Assembly: GCA_013112725.1 (NCBI GenBank)
Contig: JABFFZ010000008.1
Location: 37,220-101,219 of the forward strand
Direction of reading: 5' to 3'
Length of the DNA stretch: 64,000 nucleotides
DNA from: Chloroflexota bacterium
GTDB taxonomy: Bacteria; Chloroflexota; Anaerolineae; Promineifilales; Promineifilaceae
In this document: positions 16,423-25,415 of the stretch, in pieces
Numbering within the stretch: the first letter of the stretch is position 1
How the letters are laid out: every line of letters starts with the position of its first letter
Program-made: the position numbers and the translations under genes
Notes under the pieces: generated by a model
What the model saw: only the letters and a program-made list of their open reading frames with translations
Databases searched by the model: none
Told to the model about the DNA's origin: nothing

Positions 16423-17358
16423 TCAGGCAAACGCCATTTGCCCTAAATAGGCGTCTGCATAAATGACTTTGTTCAATAAAATTTCTACCGTTTTCCAGAT
16501 GGCCACCTGTTCGGGGTCGTAGAGGTCTACGTCGTTGATGTCTGGCTCTTCCATGTTGGCGATGTGGTCATGGATGGAGAGGTAGAGGCGGTTCACGGCC
16601 GTGCTCCCATCCCGCGCCTCAATCACCCGCACCACCTCTTTCAACTGGGCGTCAAAGGGGTCGGCGATCATCATTTGCAGCCCCACGCCCATGAGCATGG
16701 CGCAGTAAACCCGGTTGATCAACGGCCGGTTGTCACGCGGCACGGCATTAGAAACGTTGGACAGCCCCACGGAAATGGGCGGCGGTGGATCCCAGGCAAA
16801 TTGCAGGGTGCGCACCGCTTCAATCAGGTGTGGGCAATACTCCTGGCAGCCGGAAACAGTCAGCACCAGCGGGTCAATGATCAGGTCGCTGATGGGGAAG
16901 TCAATTTCCAGGGCACGGGGGATGAGCGATTCCAGGGCGATGTTAACCCGTTCGTCGGCGGCTACCGGGATGCCGCTCTTGCCCATCGTCAGAGCGATCA
17001 GGCGGGTGTTGTACTGCTTGGCGACCAGGGGCACTCTTTCCAGCCGTTCCGGTTCGGCCGAGGTGGAATTGATGATCGGCTGCGCTTTTGTCACCTTTTT
17101 CAGCCCGGCTTCAATGCCCACGATGTTGGTGCTGTCGAAACAGAGCGGCACGTCCACCACTTCTTCCATCAGTCCCACCATCCAGGGGAATATCTCCTCG
17201 CCATCCGCCTTGCGCGGCCCCAGGTTCAGGTCAAGCGCATTGGCCCCGGCCGCCACCTGAGACACAGCCAAATCTTGAAAGAAACGGCCGTTCCGCTCCT
17301 TGAGCGCCTCTTTGACATTTGCGGAAATGATGTGAATGTTTTCACCGATGATGTACAT
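16423..17358 (-). CDS. acsE: Methyltetrahydrofolate:corrinoid/Fe-S protein methyltransferase
   Basis: The 311-residue TIM-barrel enzyme moves the methyl group from methyl-THF to the cobalt of the corrinoid Fe-S protein. Seen are the pterin-binding signatures MYIIGENIHIISANVKEAL, GANALDLNLGPRKADGEE, FDSTNIVGIEAGLKK, PIINSTSAE and PISVGLSNVSNAVP. Length is slightly above the ~262 residues of the acetogen enzyme. GGGAGA precedes the ATG at 17358. Its first 17 bp overlap the end of the RACo gene, so the two are probably co-translated. Confidence 0.9.
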   Translation of the reverse strand: MYIIGENIHIISANVKEALKERNGRFFQDLAVSQVAAGANALDLNLGPRKADGEEIFPWMVGLMEEVVDVPLCFDSTNIVGIEAGLKKVTKAQPIINSTSAEPERLERVPLVAKQYNTRLIALTMGKSGIPVAADERVNIALESLIPRALEIDFPISDLIIDPLVLTVSGCQEYCPHLIEAVRTLQFAWDPPPPISVGLSNVSNAVPRDNRPLINRVYCAMLMGVGLQMMIADPFDAQLKEVVRVIEARDGSTAVNRLYLSIHDHIANMEEPDINDVDLYDPEQVAIWKTVEILLNKVIYADAYLGQMAFA

Positions 17359-19336
17359 AACTTTCTCCCTTCAGACATCCGATTTTTCCAAAAAAATCGG
17401 ATGTCTCTCCATGCACCGCCATCTCCTGCACCACCGACGGAAAACGAACCATTTCCGTATGCGGCAGGAACAGGGCAGAGGTAAACGCCTCATAAAAACT
17501 GTTATCGGCCGAGAGTTCAATGTAGGTCATGCGGGCGGCAATATCGCTAATGCGCTGTTGGGCAGTCTGGCTGAGCAGGGCGTAATACGCGCCCAACACG
17601 GCCGTATTGCCCAAAAACTTAAAATTCTCCCAGGGCTTATCGGGCAGCAGCCCAATTTGAATGCCCTTCTCCACGTTGATGTACTTGCCAAATGAGCCGC
17701 CAATCAACACCTGTTCCACGCTGTCTAGCGGCACACCCACGCTCTCGGCCAGCACTGCCATCCCGGCATACACGGCCGCTTTGGCCCGGATGAGATTGTC
17801 AATATCCACGTGGGTGATGGTGATGTCACGGCCGTGCCACGTCTCATTTGCCCAGGCCACCACATACTCCCAACCGTTCTCGCCCTGGCGGATACGCTTT
17901 GTGTTCAGGTGTTGGTTCAGATGCCCTCCTTTATCAATCACCCCGGTCAGGAACAGTTCCGCCAGCAGGGAAATAAGGCCGCTGCCACACAGCCCACGTG
18001 GTTTGTCGTTGCCAATGACGCGCCAGGTGGGTTCGGCGGTACGGCCGTCAATCCACACTTCCTCTATCGCCCCCCGCGTGGCCCGCATTCCGTCTTGCAC
18101 ACCGGCCCCTTCAAAGGCCGGCCCGGCCGAGCAGGCGCACGTCACCAGCCAGTCACGGCCGCCCAACACAATTTCGCCGTTGGTGCCAATGTCCATAAAC
18201 AGGCTCACCGCCAGGGCATCATCCAGCCCGGACGACAGCGCCCCGGCGGTGATGTCCGCGCCCACGTAGCTGGCAACGCCGGGCAAACAAATCACCGTTC
18301 CCGCCGGGTGTATGTCCAGGCCAATTTCGGCGGCGGTGAAAACAGGAGGATGGTTCACGGCCGTGACAAATGGACTCAACCGGATACTCTCCGCCGGAAT
18401 CCCCAACAGCAGGTGCATCATAATGCTGTTGCCGACGATGGTGGCTTTCACAACTTGCTCACCTGCCACCTGCAACCTGCTACTCCCCTTTTGCACCACC
18501 CGCTCAATCAGCGTATTGATACTCTGCAACACAAGTTGTCTTAATTCCGCCTGCCCGTTGTTTTTGCTGGCATAGATAACGCGGGAAATCACGTCCTCGC
18601 CGCAGCGAATCTGGCGGTTGTATTCGGCCGCCTGCGCCAGGACTTCGCCGCCAATCAAATCCACCAACCACACGGAAACGGTGGTCGTGCCGATGTCAAT
18701 GGCCAGGCCGAAGAGGGGTATTTCGGTGTGGCCGGGGAGGAGGGTGACCAACCTCCCGGAGGTTTCATAACCTCCGGGAGGTTCACCTACATCTATGACG
18801 GCCGTGACCCGCCACTCCCCTTCACGCAAAACAGAACCTATCTGCCGTAACAGGGGCAGCGAAATCTGCAAATTTTCCATACCGGTTTGGGCACGCACGG
18901 CCGTTTGCAGGCGGCTCCAATCATCCCGCTGGTCATCTAAACTTGGCGGCGGCAACGTCAGGAAAAGCCGCCGGATTGTCTGGTCGCACTGCGGGTCATA
19001 CCCGGCGGGCGCGGTTACTTCGGCCGCCGTGCGATCTGTCGTCAGGGTGCGTTCCAACGTTTCCTGGGCGGGCACACTGACCTGCGCATCCCCTTCCACC
19101 ACCGCCTGGCAGGCCAGCGCATAGCCGGCAGCCACGTCTGCCACGGACAGGCGCAGCGTGCTGCGCCGCCGCACCCCACCGTTCAAAATTTGTACGGCGC
19201 AGCGCCCACAGCGCCCCTGCCCCCCACACGGCTGCGCAATCTGCACCCCGGCACGCACGGCCGCTTCTGTCAGCAGCGTACCACCTGGTACCTGAACCGG
19301 GCCAAACCCGTCGAAGGAAACGGTAAATTCGGCCAT
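17342..19336 (-). CDS. acsV: RACo-type reductive activator of corrinoid Fe-S protein (ASKHA ATPase, DUF4445)
   Basis: The 664-residue protein begins with a 2Fe-2S ferredoxin domain (PCGGQGRCGRCAVQIL plus a later Cys in ALACQAVVEGD). A linker and an ASKHA ATPase region follow, with FGLAIDIGTTTVSVWLVDL, IVGNSIMMHLLLGI, LFMDIGTNGEIVLGG and VLIGGSFGKYINVEKG. In acetogens RACo uses ATP to re-reduce Co(II) of the corrinoid protein to Co(I). No clear ribosome-binding site precedes the ATG, and the leader is a repeat array. A perfect hairpin (17373-17407) is embedded in the last ~20 codons, giving a repeat-derived C-terminal tail SDFFGKIGCL. Confidence 0.87.
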   Translation of the reverse strand: MAEFTVSFDGFGPVQVPGGTLLTEAAVRAGVQIAQPCGGQGRCGRCAVQILNGGVRRRSTLRLSVADVAAGYALACQAVVEGDAQVSVPAQETLERTLTTDRTAAEVTAPAGYDPQCDQTIRRLFLTLPPPSLDDQRDDWSRLQTAVRAQTGMENLQISLPLLRQIGSVLREGEWRVTAVIDVGEPPGGYETSGRLVTLLPGHTEIPLFGLAIDIGTTTVSVWLVDLIGGEVLAQAAEYNRQIRCGEDVISRVIYASKNNGQAELRQLVLQSINTLIERVVQKGSSRLQVAGEQVVKATIVGNSIMMHLLLGIPAESIRLSPFVTAVNHPPVFTAAEIGLDIHPAGTVICLPGVASYVGADITAGALSSGLDDALAVSLFMDIGTNGEIVLGGRDWLVTCACSAGPAFEGAGVQDGMRATRGAIEEVWIDGRTAEPTWRVIGNDKPRGLCGSGLISLLAELFLTGVIDKGGHLNQHLNTKRIRQGENGWEYVVAWANETWHGRDITITHVDIDNLIRAKAAVYAGMAVLAESVGVPLDSVEQVLIGGSFGKYINVEKGIQIGLLPDKPWENFKFLGNTAVLGAYYALLSQTAQQRISDIAARMTYIELSADNSFYEAFTSALFLPHTEMVRFPSVVQEMAVHGETSDFFGKIGCLKGESYVHHR
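17373..17407. repeat. Hairpin embedded in the 3' end of the RACo gene
   Basis: AGACATCCGATTTTT and its complement AAAAATCGGATGTCT flank a 5-nt centre, so the end of the reading frame is a perfect palindrome. It lies about 15 bp beyond the acsE start (on the RACo side) and resembles the intergenic hairpins of this genome. Confidence 0.75.
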
Positions 19337-19344
19337 GATGGGGT

Positions 19345-19398
19345 ATTGGGTAATTGGGTAATTGGGTAATTACTCAATAACTCAATTACCTGATTACT
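19345..19398. repeat. Octamer array (GGGTAATT)n with complementary half
   Basis: Three GGGTAATT units followed by ACTCAATAACTCAATTACC-like sequence form a fold-back structure between the RACo gene and the CoA-binding protein gene. Confidence 0.8.
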
Positions 19399-19401
19399 TC
19401 T

Positions 19402-19866
19402 TCACGCCGGCAGTCTGCCCATCGCGCCCAAGACCCATTTCATGCACTTATGACCAAAGTCAAAGAACATCAAGGGGCAGCCGCCAGCAATGACGGTGAT
19501 ATTATTTTCACGGCACACGGCCGTGGCTTTTTCCGATACGCTCGTGCCGCCAAAGGTATTATTGTGCATCCACACACGGGGCACATGGGCAGCCACACAA
19601 TCCTGCACCACCTCTTCCGTCACCGCCGGGCTGGTAACAATCACCATGCCATCTACCCCACCCGGCACCGCCTGCACCTGGGGATAGCAGGGGTCGCCAT
19701 CCGGCGTAGCCGTCATGTTGGGGTTGACGGCAAACACCTCATACCCTTTGTCTCGAAATGCTTTATAAATCAGGTTCGCCGTCTGCTTCTCGTCCCGCGA
19801 GACGCCGGCAAAGGCAATTCGCTTTTGCGAAAGAAATTCATTGGCTAATTCGTTAAAGTTGCTCAT
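19402..19866 (-). CDS. CoA-binding domain protein (YccU-like)
   Basis: The 154-residue single-domain Rossmann protein has RIAFAGVSRDEKQTANLIYK, GYEVFAVNPNM and a later VAAHVPRVWMHNNTFGG and VIAGGCPLMFF. This matches the CoA_binding_2 (YccU) family, the stand-alone relative of the succinyl-CoA ligase alpha N-terminal domain. Its function is not established; it may bind CoA or acyl-CoA. The ATG at 19866 is preferred since the longer frame starts in the repeat array. Its place between acsC and the RACo gene suggests a role connected with acetyl-CoA synthesis (inference). Confidence 0.8.
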   Translation of the reverse strand: MSNFNELANEFLSQKRIAFAGVSRDEKQTANLIYKAFRDKGYEVFAVNPNMTATPDGDPCYPQVQAVPGGVDGMVIVTSPAVTEEVVQDCVAAHVPRVWMHNNTFGGTSVSEKATAVCRENNITVIAGGCPLMFFDFGHKCMKWVLGAMGRLPA

Positions 19867-19871
19867 AAAAT

Positions 19872-19935
19872 TGACCTGTGACGAGTGACGAGTGATACGT
19901 GACAAACATCACTCGTCACTCGTCACGCATCACAC
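19872..19935. repeat. Heptamer repeat hairpin (GTGACGA / CACTCGT)
   Basis: GTGACGA-like units followed by complementary CACTCGT and CACGCAT units, between acsC and the CoA-binding gene, overlapping the last codons of acsC. Confidence 0.8.
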
Positions 19936-21261
19936 TAACACCTGCTTCATAAACTTGGGCACGTCCACCGCTTCGCGCGGGCCGACCTTCACTTCCCAGC
20001 CGGGCAGTTCAACTTCCACCTCGCCGGAGAGTACGGCCGTGTGCCCCGGCAGCACCAGGCGTTTGTGGCTCACCTTGTCGGCCACGTTGAACCGCTTCAC
20101 ATCTTTAGCAATGCGTTCGGCGTCAAATTTACCCGCCGCCCATGCCGTCAGTACGCTCATCCCCTCGGACTCGGTGACCAGCAGCCAGGCCGGCAAACCT
20201 GCGCTCTCCACTTCATTCTTCACGCTGAAGTAGGTGATAGAGAAGTTGGTCGTCACCAGCACCGGGTCATCCGGGCCAGGATTGTTGATTTCGTACAGGC
20301 CGGGCTGCACCTGGATCGGCTTTTGCGGGTCGGTGTAAATGTTTTGGCGCAGCACCAGCAGCGGGTAGGCCGTCTCCGGCGCAAAGTGATCCAGGATGAT
20401 AAAACTGCCATATTTGCCAATCGCCTGCGCCGCCAGGATGGTTTCCATTTCTGGCGTCGGCGCATCACCGGCGATGTTGAGGATGGGATAACCCAGGGCG
20501 CGGAAGGTCTGTTTCAGGGCCATGCGCCGCGCCGTGCTGTTGGCGATTAGCGTGCCGTGCAGCCCGCGCTGCGCCGGGCAAATGACAATGTCATCTACGC
20601 CCGCCGCTTTCACTTTTTCGGTCAACTCCACCATTTCATCAATGGTTTCGGCCTGCACCGCCAGCGCCGCCGGCCGGGTCTTGGCCAGTTCGGCCATCGC
20701 CTGCCAGTTGTTGGCGGCGGCAAAGGCCAGCAGCAGCTTGCCCTCATCCAGTGTCGCCAGCGCCGGTTTGAGCGCCTCCGCTTCACCGATGAGGATGAGG
20801 GGGAGGTGGGTGATGGCGCGCACGGCCGTGACCGCCGCCACAAAATCGCCACCCCGGGCCTGCACCGCAATGCCGTCCCATTTCAGGTCAATGCCCACAT
20901 AGTCAACCGTGTAGTTGGCAACGGCCGTGACCTTCCGTTTGATCTCCTCTACCGGGTCATCATCATACACACGCAAAAAGAGACCGGTGGGGCTGAAAAA
21001 ACGCTTCTCGTGCCGGAACAGGGCCACTTCATTGCCGGACAGCACTTCATAACCATTGGACTTCAGCGTAATCGGCCGTACCGGCGGCGCAGCCGCTTCC
21101 GACAGTTGCGCCTTTGCCTCTTCGCTCACCGTCGGGCAGAGAGACAATTCCACCTGCTTGGCCGCCAGCTTCATGGCAAAGGCCAGACAGGTGGGAAAGC
21201 CACACTCCTTACAATTCGTTTGTGGCAGCAGTTTGTAAATTTGGATACCTGAGAGAGCCAT
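19930..21261 (-). CDS. acsC: Corrinoid/iron-sulfur protein large (gamma) subunit
   Basis: The 443-residue protein carries an N-terminal [4Fe-4S] motif LPQTNCKECGFPTCLAFAMKL with a fourth Cys in LSLCPTVSEEA. A TIM barrel follows (DYVGIDLKWDGIAVQARGGDF) and a C-terminal corrinoid-binding domain (FSVKNEVESAGLPAWLLVTESEGMSVLTAWAAGKF). It carries the methyl group on cobalt and passes it to acetyl-CoA synthase. Length equals that of the acetogen enzyme. GGAG lies upstream of the ATG. Its usual partner, the small subunit AcsD, is not a separate gene here but the C-terminal half of the neighbouring ACS fusion. Confidence 0.92.
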   Translation of the reverse strand: MALSGIQIYKLLPQTNCKECGFPTCLAFAMKLAAKQVELSLCPTVSEEAKAQLSEAAAPPVRPITLKSNGYEVLSGNEVALFRHEKRFFSPTGLFLRVYDDDPVEEIKRKVTAVANYTVDYVGIDLKWDGIAVQARGGDFVAAVTAVRAITHLPLILIGEAEALKPALATLDEGKLLLAFAAANNWQAMAELAKTRPAALAVQAETIDEMVELTEKVKAAGVDDIVICPAQRGLHGTLIANSTARRMALKQTFRALGYPILNIAGDAPTPEMETILAAQAIGKYGSFIILDHFAPETAYPLLVLRQNIYTDPQKPIQVQPGLYEINNPGPDDPVLVTTNFSITYFSVKNEVESAGLPAWLLVTESEGMSVLTAWAAGKFDAERIAKDVKRFNVADKVSHKRLVLPGHTAVLSGEVEVELPGWEVKVGPREAVDVPKFMKQVLV

Positions 21262-21269
21262 GTTTTACT

Positions 21270-21345
21270 CCGTGATGCGTGATGCGTGATGCGTGACGTG
21301 TGAAGACTCACTCGTCACGCATCACGCATCACGCTCTACCCATCA
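21270..21345. repeat. Heptamer repeat hairpin (GTGATGC)n
   Basis: Three GTGATGC units, then GTGACGTGTGAAGACTC, then complementary (GCATCAC) units fill the acsC to acsB/D junction and touch the last codons of the fusion gene. Confidence 0.85.
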
Positions 21346-24300
21346 CGCCTTCTTCGTTAAATCGGCAATCGCCGCCCCCACCCGCCGCACCGTTTCCGGG
21401 TGGCGCAGGGTGAGGATATTGGCGCCGGATTCGATGAGCATGACGGCCGTGACCGTTTCCCATGTAATGGCCCGTTCTGCCCAGTCGCCCCAGGCCGCCG
21501 GGACGCCAACGCCGACTTTGGCCTCCTTGGTCTTCCACGCCTCTTCGCCGGGCGTGACCATCATTGGTAGTTGGGTCATGCCGTCGCCTTGCAGCGCCGC
21601 CAGCCGCAGCCGCTCCATCACCGAGTAGCCATACTCAAAGCCGTAGCCAAGCGCGCCCGTCGTCGGGTCCATAATCACCCGATCCAGCGGCAGACCCATA
21701 TCGCTGATGAGGATGTTGAGCTGCTTGGCCAGGTTCACGTCCATGGCCGTGCGGGCAATCACCAGGTGGTCGTTAGCCATAGCGGCGGCTACGATAGTGC
21801 GGTAGTTTTTGTCCTCGCAAATGCCCAGCGCCAGCCTTTCGCCTTTGAAGGCGTCAGCAATGGGCGCCAGCAGTTCGTTATCTTTATCGGCCTGGCCCGG
21901 TCCGACGACGATGAGAGGTAGACCGGTGGCTTGCAAGACGGAGCGGACGGCGGCAACGGCCGTATCCACCCCATTCTCCAGCCCCAACGACAACTGAATC
22001 AGCCCCGCGCCGGCTTTCTCGGCCGCCTGCGCCCAGCGCACCGGGTCGGCCACTACGTCACCCCACGCTTCCAGCAGCAGCGGCGACCAATCCGCCGGTT
22101 TGCGGGCTCTAATCTCCACGGCAATCACCGGCGGGTGGGGCATCACCCCTTCAAAATCCAGAAACGGCATGGCCGTCTCACCGCCCACCGTCACCGTTTT
22201 GGCCCGTGTGCCGCCCTGAGCTTTGGTCGCCCCTAACGTAATTTCACGCACCTTGCCCGACCATTTTTCTTTGGCGAGTGGGGTTTTGCTGGTGGGGGGG
22301 AGCCAGGGTTTGTCGGGGGGGGGTGATGCGTGATGCGGGACGTGTGACGTGTGATGCGTGATGCGTGAACCGTCAGGGGTTGGTGGAATATTGGGCTTCG
22401 GTTCCGGGGCTTTGGCGATGATGGGGACTTCTTCAACGACCGGTGGGGGCGGTTTTATGGGTTCGGGTGTGGGGATGGATATGGGTTCAGGTACGGCCGT
22501 TGCCGGGGCCACGCCGCCCAATGCCCCCAACGCGGCCGTTAATGCCTGCCGCAAACTTTCCACCGCCTCCGCCGGCGTAGCCAGTTGCGCGGCCATTTCT
22601 CTGGCCTGGCCCAGCAACTCCGCCTGCCGCAGCGCCTCACTCGCTGCCTGCTGCAACGCCTGCGCCTGCCGCAGCGCGGCCACCTGCGCCTGCTGCAGGA
22701 GGTCGGCCTGGGAAATTGGAGATTGGGAGATTGGGAGATTGGGAGATTGGGGCGGTTCAGCCATTGTCATTCCGATGTCCGCTACTGTCATTCCGAGAGC
22801 CTGTGCTGAGGCGGCCGAAGCATCTTCCGAGGAATCTCCTGTCACCAATTGTTCGGGTGGGATTCCTCGCTCCGAAGAGTCCGCTCGGAATGACACTTCT
22901 TCCACTTCTTCTTCCTTCGCGCTCTTCGCGTCCTTGGCGGACAAATCTTCTTCTTCCTTCGCGCTCTTCGCGTCCTTCGCGGATAAATCGGCCATGGCGG
23001 CTTCGACTACGGCCGTTGCCTGCACCATCAGCTCCTCATCCGGTTCCGGCAGTTGCGCCGGTTCCCGTCCCATCGGCCCCAAATCTAGCACCGGGTGATG
23101 AACCTCCTCCACCCAATCCATGAGCTGCTCTACGGTGGTAATCTTGTCACCGTCGGCAATCCGGTCAATCAGGTCGGGGATACCTTCGCGCTCCGCCACA
23201 TGCTGCAACTCGTCGGCCATCGTCTCCTTGATCACCTTGCTCAGCCACACCACCCGCTTAAAGCCGCCGTCGGCGGAGATAAACTTGGGGCTAACCAGGT
23301 AATACTTGCCCACGCCCATCACGCCGGGCGTTTGCACGCCGCCACCGGCCATACCCGCCAGCGTACTGAACTTCATGCCCGCCGGGGTCATGCCCACGTC
23401 CTCGCGGCTGACCACCATCACCCCTTCCACCTCTGGAATGTACATGACGATGCACTCAAAACAGCCGCAGGCCGTCATCGGGTTTTCCATGATGCTGTAC
23501 ATGGAAACTTCCTGCACCGCGCCATGTGACCCTTTGCGGGCGTAATCAATGGTACCGCTCCAATAGCCCACTTCGGGGTCAAGCAGTTTGCCCAGTTTGA
23601 TCGGCTGGTTGGGGCCGGTGGGATTGATGCTGTAGCTGGCTTTGCAGTCCAGCCAGTTATACGCGCCGCACAGCCCCAGCCGCTCCGGGCTGACGATGCA
23701 CACATGGTCGGGGGCAAAACTCTGGCAAAGGGTACAGGAGTAGAATTCGTTCACGGCCGTGTCCGTCAGATCCGCCAATCGCTGATTGCGGAAGTTATAC
23801 GCCTCCCGCGCCCTTTCCAGCCATTCCGCCAGCGCCGCCGGGTCGGTGTACAGCGTCACCTGCACCTTATCCACAATCGCGCCAAAATCAGCATGGAAAC
23901 GGGCATGCAAAATTTTGCCCAGATGGGTCAGGTCGAAACCTTTGTCTACCGCCGCCTGGGACAGCCGAATCCAGGCAATATCCCGCTGCCCAATGTGCTG
24001 CACCCCAGACGCGCCGTTGACAAAATAATGGATTTGCCGCTCCAACACCGGCTCAAAATCCTTCTGCATTTCCCGCCCTGCCACCTGCACCACAATGCCC
24101 AAATCCATGGCCCCCTTGGCCGGAATCTGGCTGAAATCGGGGCCAACAATCTCAATTTTGCCGTCGGTGAGGGCGTTCAGGTCGGCCATGGTCAGGAACT
24201 CAAAACAGCGGGAGTGTTGCCCGCCAAATTCCACGCGCATATCGGCCTTGCGCACCACTTCCCCTTCAAAGGCCGAGCCATACGGGACGGGCACGGGCAC

Positions 24301-25356
24301 GTCCGTTATCTTGATCTTCACGCCGCGGATCTCGATGCACTTTTGCACCAGCCGCTCTGCCCGTTCCAGGTCATCCGCGCCGGAAATCTCGTTAAAGGGC
24401 ATGCTGACCACATGCTCGTAGGTGGTGATGCCGGTGGGCAAAATTTCGGGGATGACCGTATCAGCGATGACCGGGAAGCCAAAGTTGATGGCTCCCGCCG
24501 CCGCCGCATATTTCAGATCATCCACCTCGCCCAGAGCCAGCACAAAGGCAAAAACGCGCTCCTTGTTGTAGAGCAAAATATCCTGCGCCTGCCCCGGCTT
24601 GAGGCCGCCAAAAGTGAGCGCGGAGCGGGTGGCAAAGCCCAGGGCGTAAATGGCGCTCAATGTGTCGGTGCCAAAGGGCACGGTGTAGGTGTCGTAGCCC
24701 AGTTCCACCCCTTCTTCGTGCAGTTGATGGATGATGGAACGGCCGTTCACATTCCCCGACAAAAAGGTCAAAATGTTGCGCCGTTGCAATTCCCGCACCA
24801 GTTTGACGGCCACCTCGTTTGATTTGGCGCAGCCAACGATGGCCGCGAAACCGGGCATACGGCCGTCTACCAACTGAATCCCCCACGACCGCAGCTGAAT
24901 ATCGTCAATAGGGCCGTTCAAATGGCCGTCGCCGTTTTTGAATTTGGCCTTGCCATTGTCCGGGCTGGTAAAGGCCGTGCCGCCGGAGAGGTGAAAACCG
25001 GGCATTAACTCCGGCTGCGCGCCATAGACAAAACGAATGGCCTCAATCACCTCGGCGGCAATCAGCGCAGCCATGCCGCTGTCCAGCGTCTCGCCCAGGT
25101 AGGGCGTCCAGTTTTTCGCCGAGGGCAGCGGATGCAGCAGTTCATGGGCGTGGGCCAGCGCCGGCTGTAAATCGGCCAGCGTCTCCACCTTTTGCCCGGT
25201 CATGCCATAAATCAGCGGCAGGTAATAGGCGGTGTTGGGGAAGGAGACCGGCGTCGCCGGCTTCTTTTCCTTCAGCGCCTTTTGCAGCATCACCTCCGCT
25301 TCATGAACCAGGGCATTTGCGCCCCGGATGGCTCGTGTGGCTATGTATCGTGACAT
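21343..25356 (-). CDS. acsB/acsD: Acetyl-CoA synthase fused to corrinoid Fe-S protein small subunit
   Basis: The 1337-residue chain makes acetyl-CoA from CO, a methyl group and CoA. Residues 1 to ~770 are ACS. The A-cluster cysteines appear as CTLCQSFAPDHVC and LGLCG with the spacing of Cys506/509/518/528 in the Moorella enzyme, plus the CGCFEC pair. Residues ~1027-1337 are the CFeSP small subunit (SGKVREITLGATKAQGG, FLDFEGVMPHPPVIAVEI, IMDPTTGALGYGFEYGYSVMERLR), normally a separate acsD/cdhD product of ~310 residues. The ~255-residue linker is Ala/Gln- and Pro-rich and is built largely from dispersed repeats. The ATG at 25356 has GGAGG 4 nt upstream; the longer frame starts in a repeat. It lies between cooS and acsC. 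Confidence 0.9.
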   Translation of the reverse strand: MSRYIATRAIRGANALVHEAEVMLQKALKEKKPATPVSFPNTAYYLPLIYGMTGQKVETLADLQPALAHAHELLHPLPSAKNWTPYLGETLDSGMAALIAAEVIEAIRFVYGAQPELMPGFHLSGGTAFTSPDNGKAKFKNGDGHLNGPIDDIQLRSWGIQLVDGRMPGFAAIVGCAKSNEVAVKLVRELQRRNILTFLSGNVNGRSIIHQLHEEGVELGYDTYTVPFGTDTLSAIYALGFATRSALTFGGLKPGQAQDILLYNKERVFAFVLALGEVDDLKYAAAAGAINFGFPVIADTVIPEILPTGITTYEHVVSMPFNEISGADDLERAERLVQKCIEIRGVKIKITDVPVPVPYGSAFEGEVVRKADMRVEFGGQHSRCFEFLTMADLNALTDGKIEIVGPDFSQIPAKGAMDLGIVVQVAGREMQKDFEPVLERQIHYFVNGASGVQHIGQRDIAWIRLSQAAVDKGFDLTHLGKILHARFHADFGAIVDKVQVTLYTDPAALAEWLERAREAYNFRNQRLADLTDTAVNEFYSCTLCQSFAPDHVCIVSPERLGLCGAYNWLDCKASYSINPTGPNQPIKLGKLLDPEVGYWSGTIDYARKGSHGAVQEVSMYSIMENPMTACGCFECIVMYIPEVEGVMVVSREDVGMTPAGMKFSTLAGMAGGGVQTPGVMGVGKYYLVSPKFISADGGFKRVVWLSKVIKETMADELQHVAEREGIPDLIDRIADGDKITTVEQLMDWVEEVHHPVLDLGPMGREPAQLPEPDEELMVQATAVVEAAMADLSAKDAKSAKEEEDLSAKDAKSAKEEEVEEVSFRADSSERGIPPEQLVTGDSSEDASAASAQALGMTVADIGMTMAEPPQSPNLPISQSPISQADLLQQAQVAALRQAQALQQAASEALRQAELLGQAREMAAQLATPAEAVESLRQALTAALGALGGVAPATAVPEPISIPTPEPIKPPPPVVEEVPIIAKAPEPKPNIPPTPDGSRITHHTSHVPHHASPPPDKPWLPPTSKTPLAKEKWSGKVREITLGATKAQGGTRAKTVTVGGETAMPFLDFEGVMPHPPVIAVEIRARKPADWSPLLLEAWGDVVADPVRWAQAAEKAGAGLIQLSLGLENGVDTAVAAVRSVLQATGLPLIVVGPGQADKDNELLAPIADAFKGERLALGICEDKNYRTIVAAAMANDHLVIARTAMDVNLAKQLNILISDMGLPLDRVIMDPTTGALGYGFEYGYSVMERLRLAALQGDGMTQLPMMVTPGEEAWKTKEAKVGVGVPAAWGDWAERAITWETVTAVMLIESGANILTLRHPETVRRVGAAIADLTKKA
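22318..22372. repeat. GTGATGC heptamer repeat inside the ACS fusion linker
   Basis: Units GTGATGC, GTGACGT and GTGATGC run in frame through the coding region and encode SRITHHTSHVPHHASP. The same units elsewhere in the window are intergenic. Confidence 0.8.
22705..22990. repeat. Cluster of three repeat families inside the ACS fusion linker
   Basis: From low to high coordinate: (GGGAGATT) octamers at 22712-22752; an element bounded by GTCATTCCGA (from about 22767 and 22788) and TCGGAATGAC (22885-22894); and a duplicated piece CTTCGCGCTCTTCGCGTCCT (about 22915-22990) encoding two copies of SAKDAKSAKEEE. All are of intergenic-repeat character yet stay in frame. Confidence 0.75.
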
Positions 25357-25369
25357 GGTTCCTCCATGA

Positions 25370-25415
25370 CGTGATGCGTGATGCGCGACCTTTCTCACGG
25401 ATCACGCATCACGCT
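25370..25415. repeat. Heptamer repeat hairpin between cooS and acsB/D
   Basis: GTGATGC units, a short centre and complementary GATCACGCATCACGC, overlapping the last codons of cooS. Confidence 0.8.
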
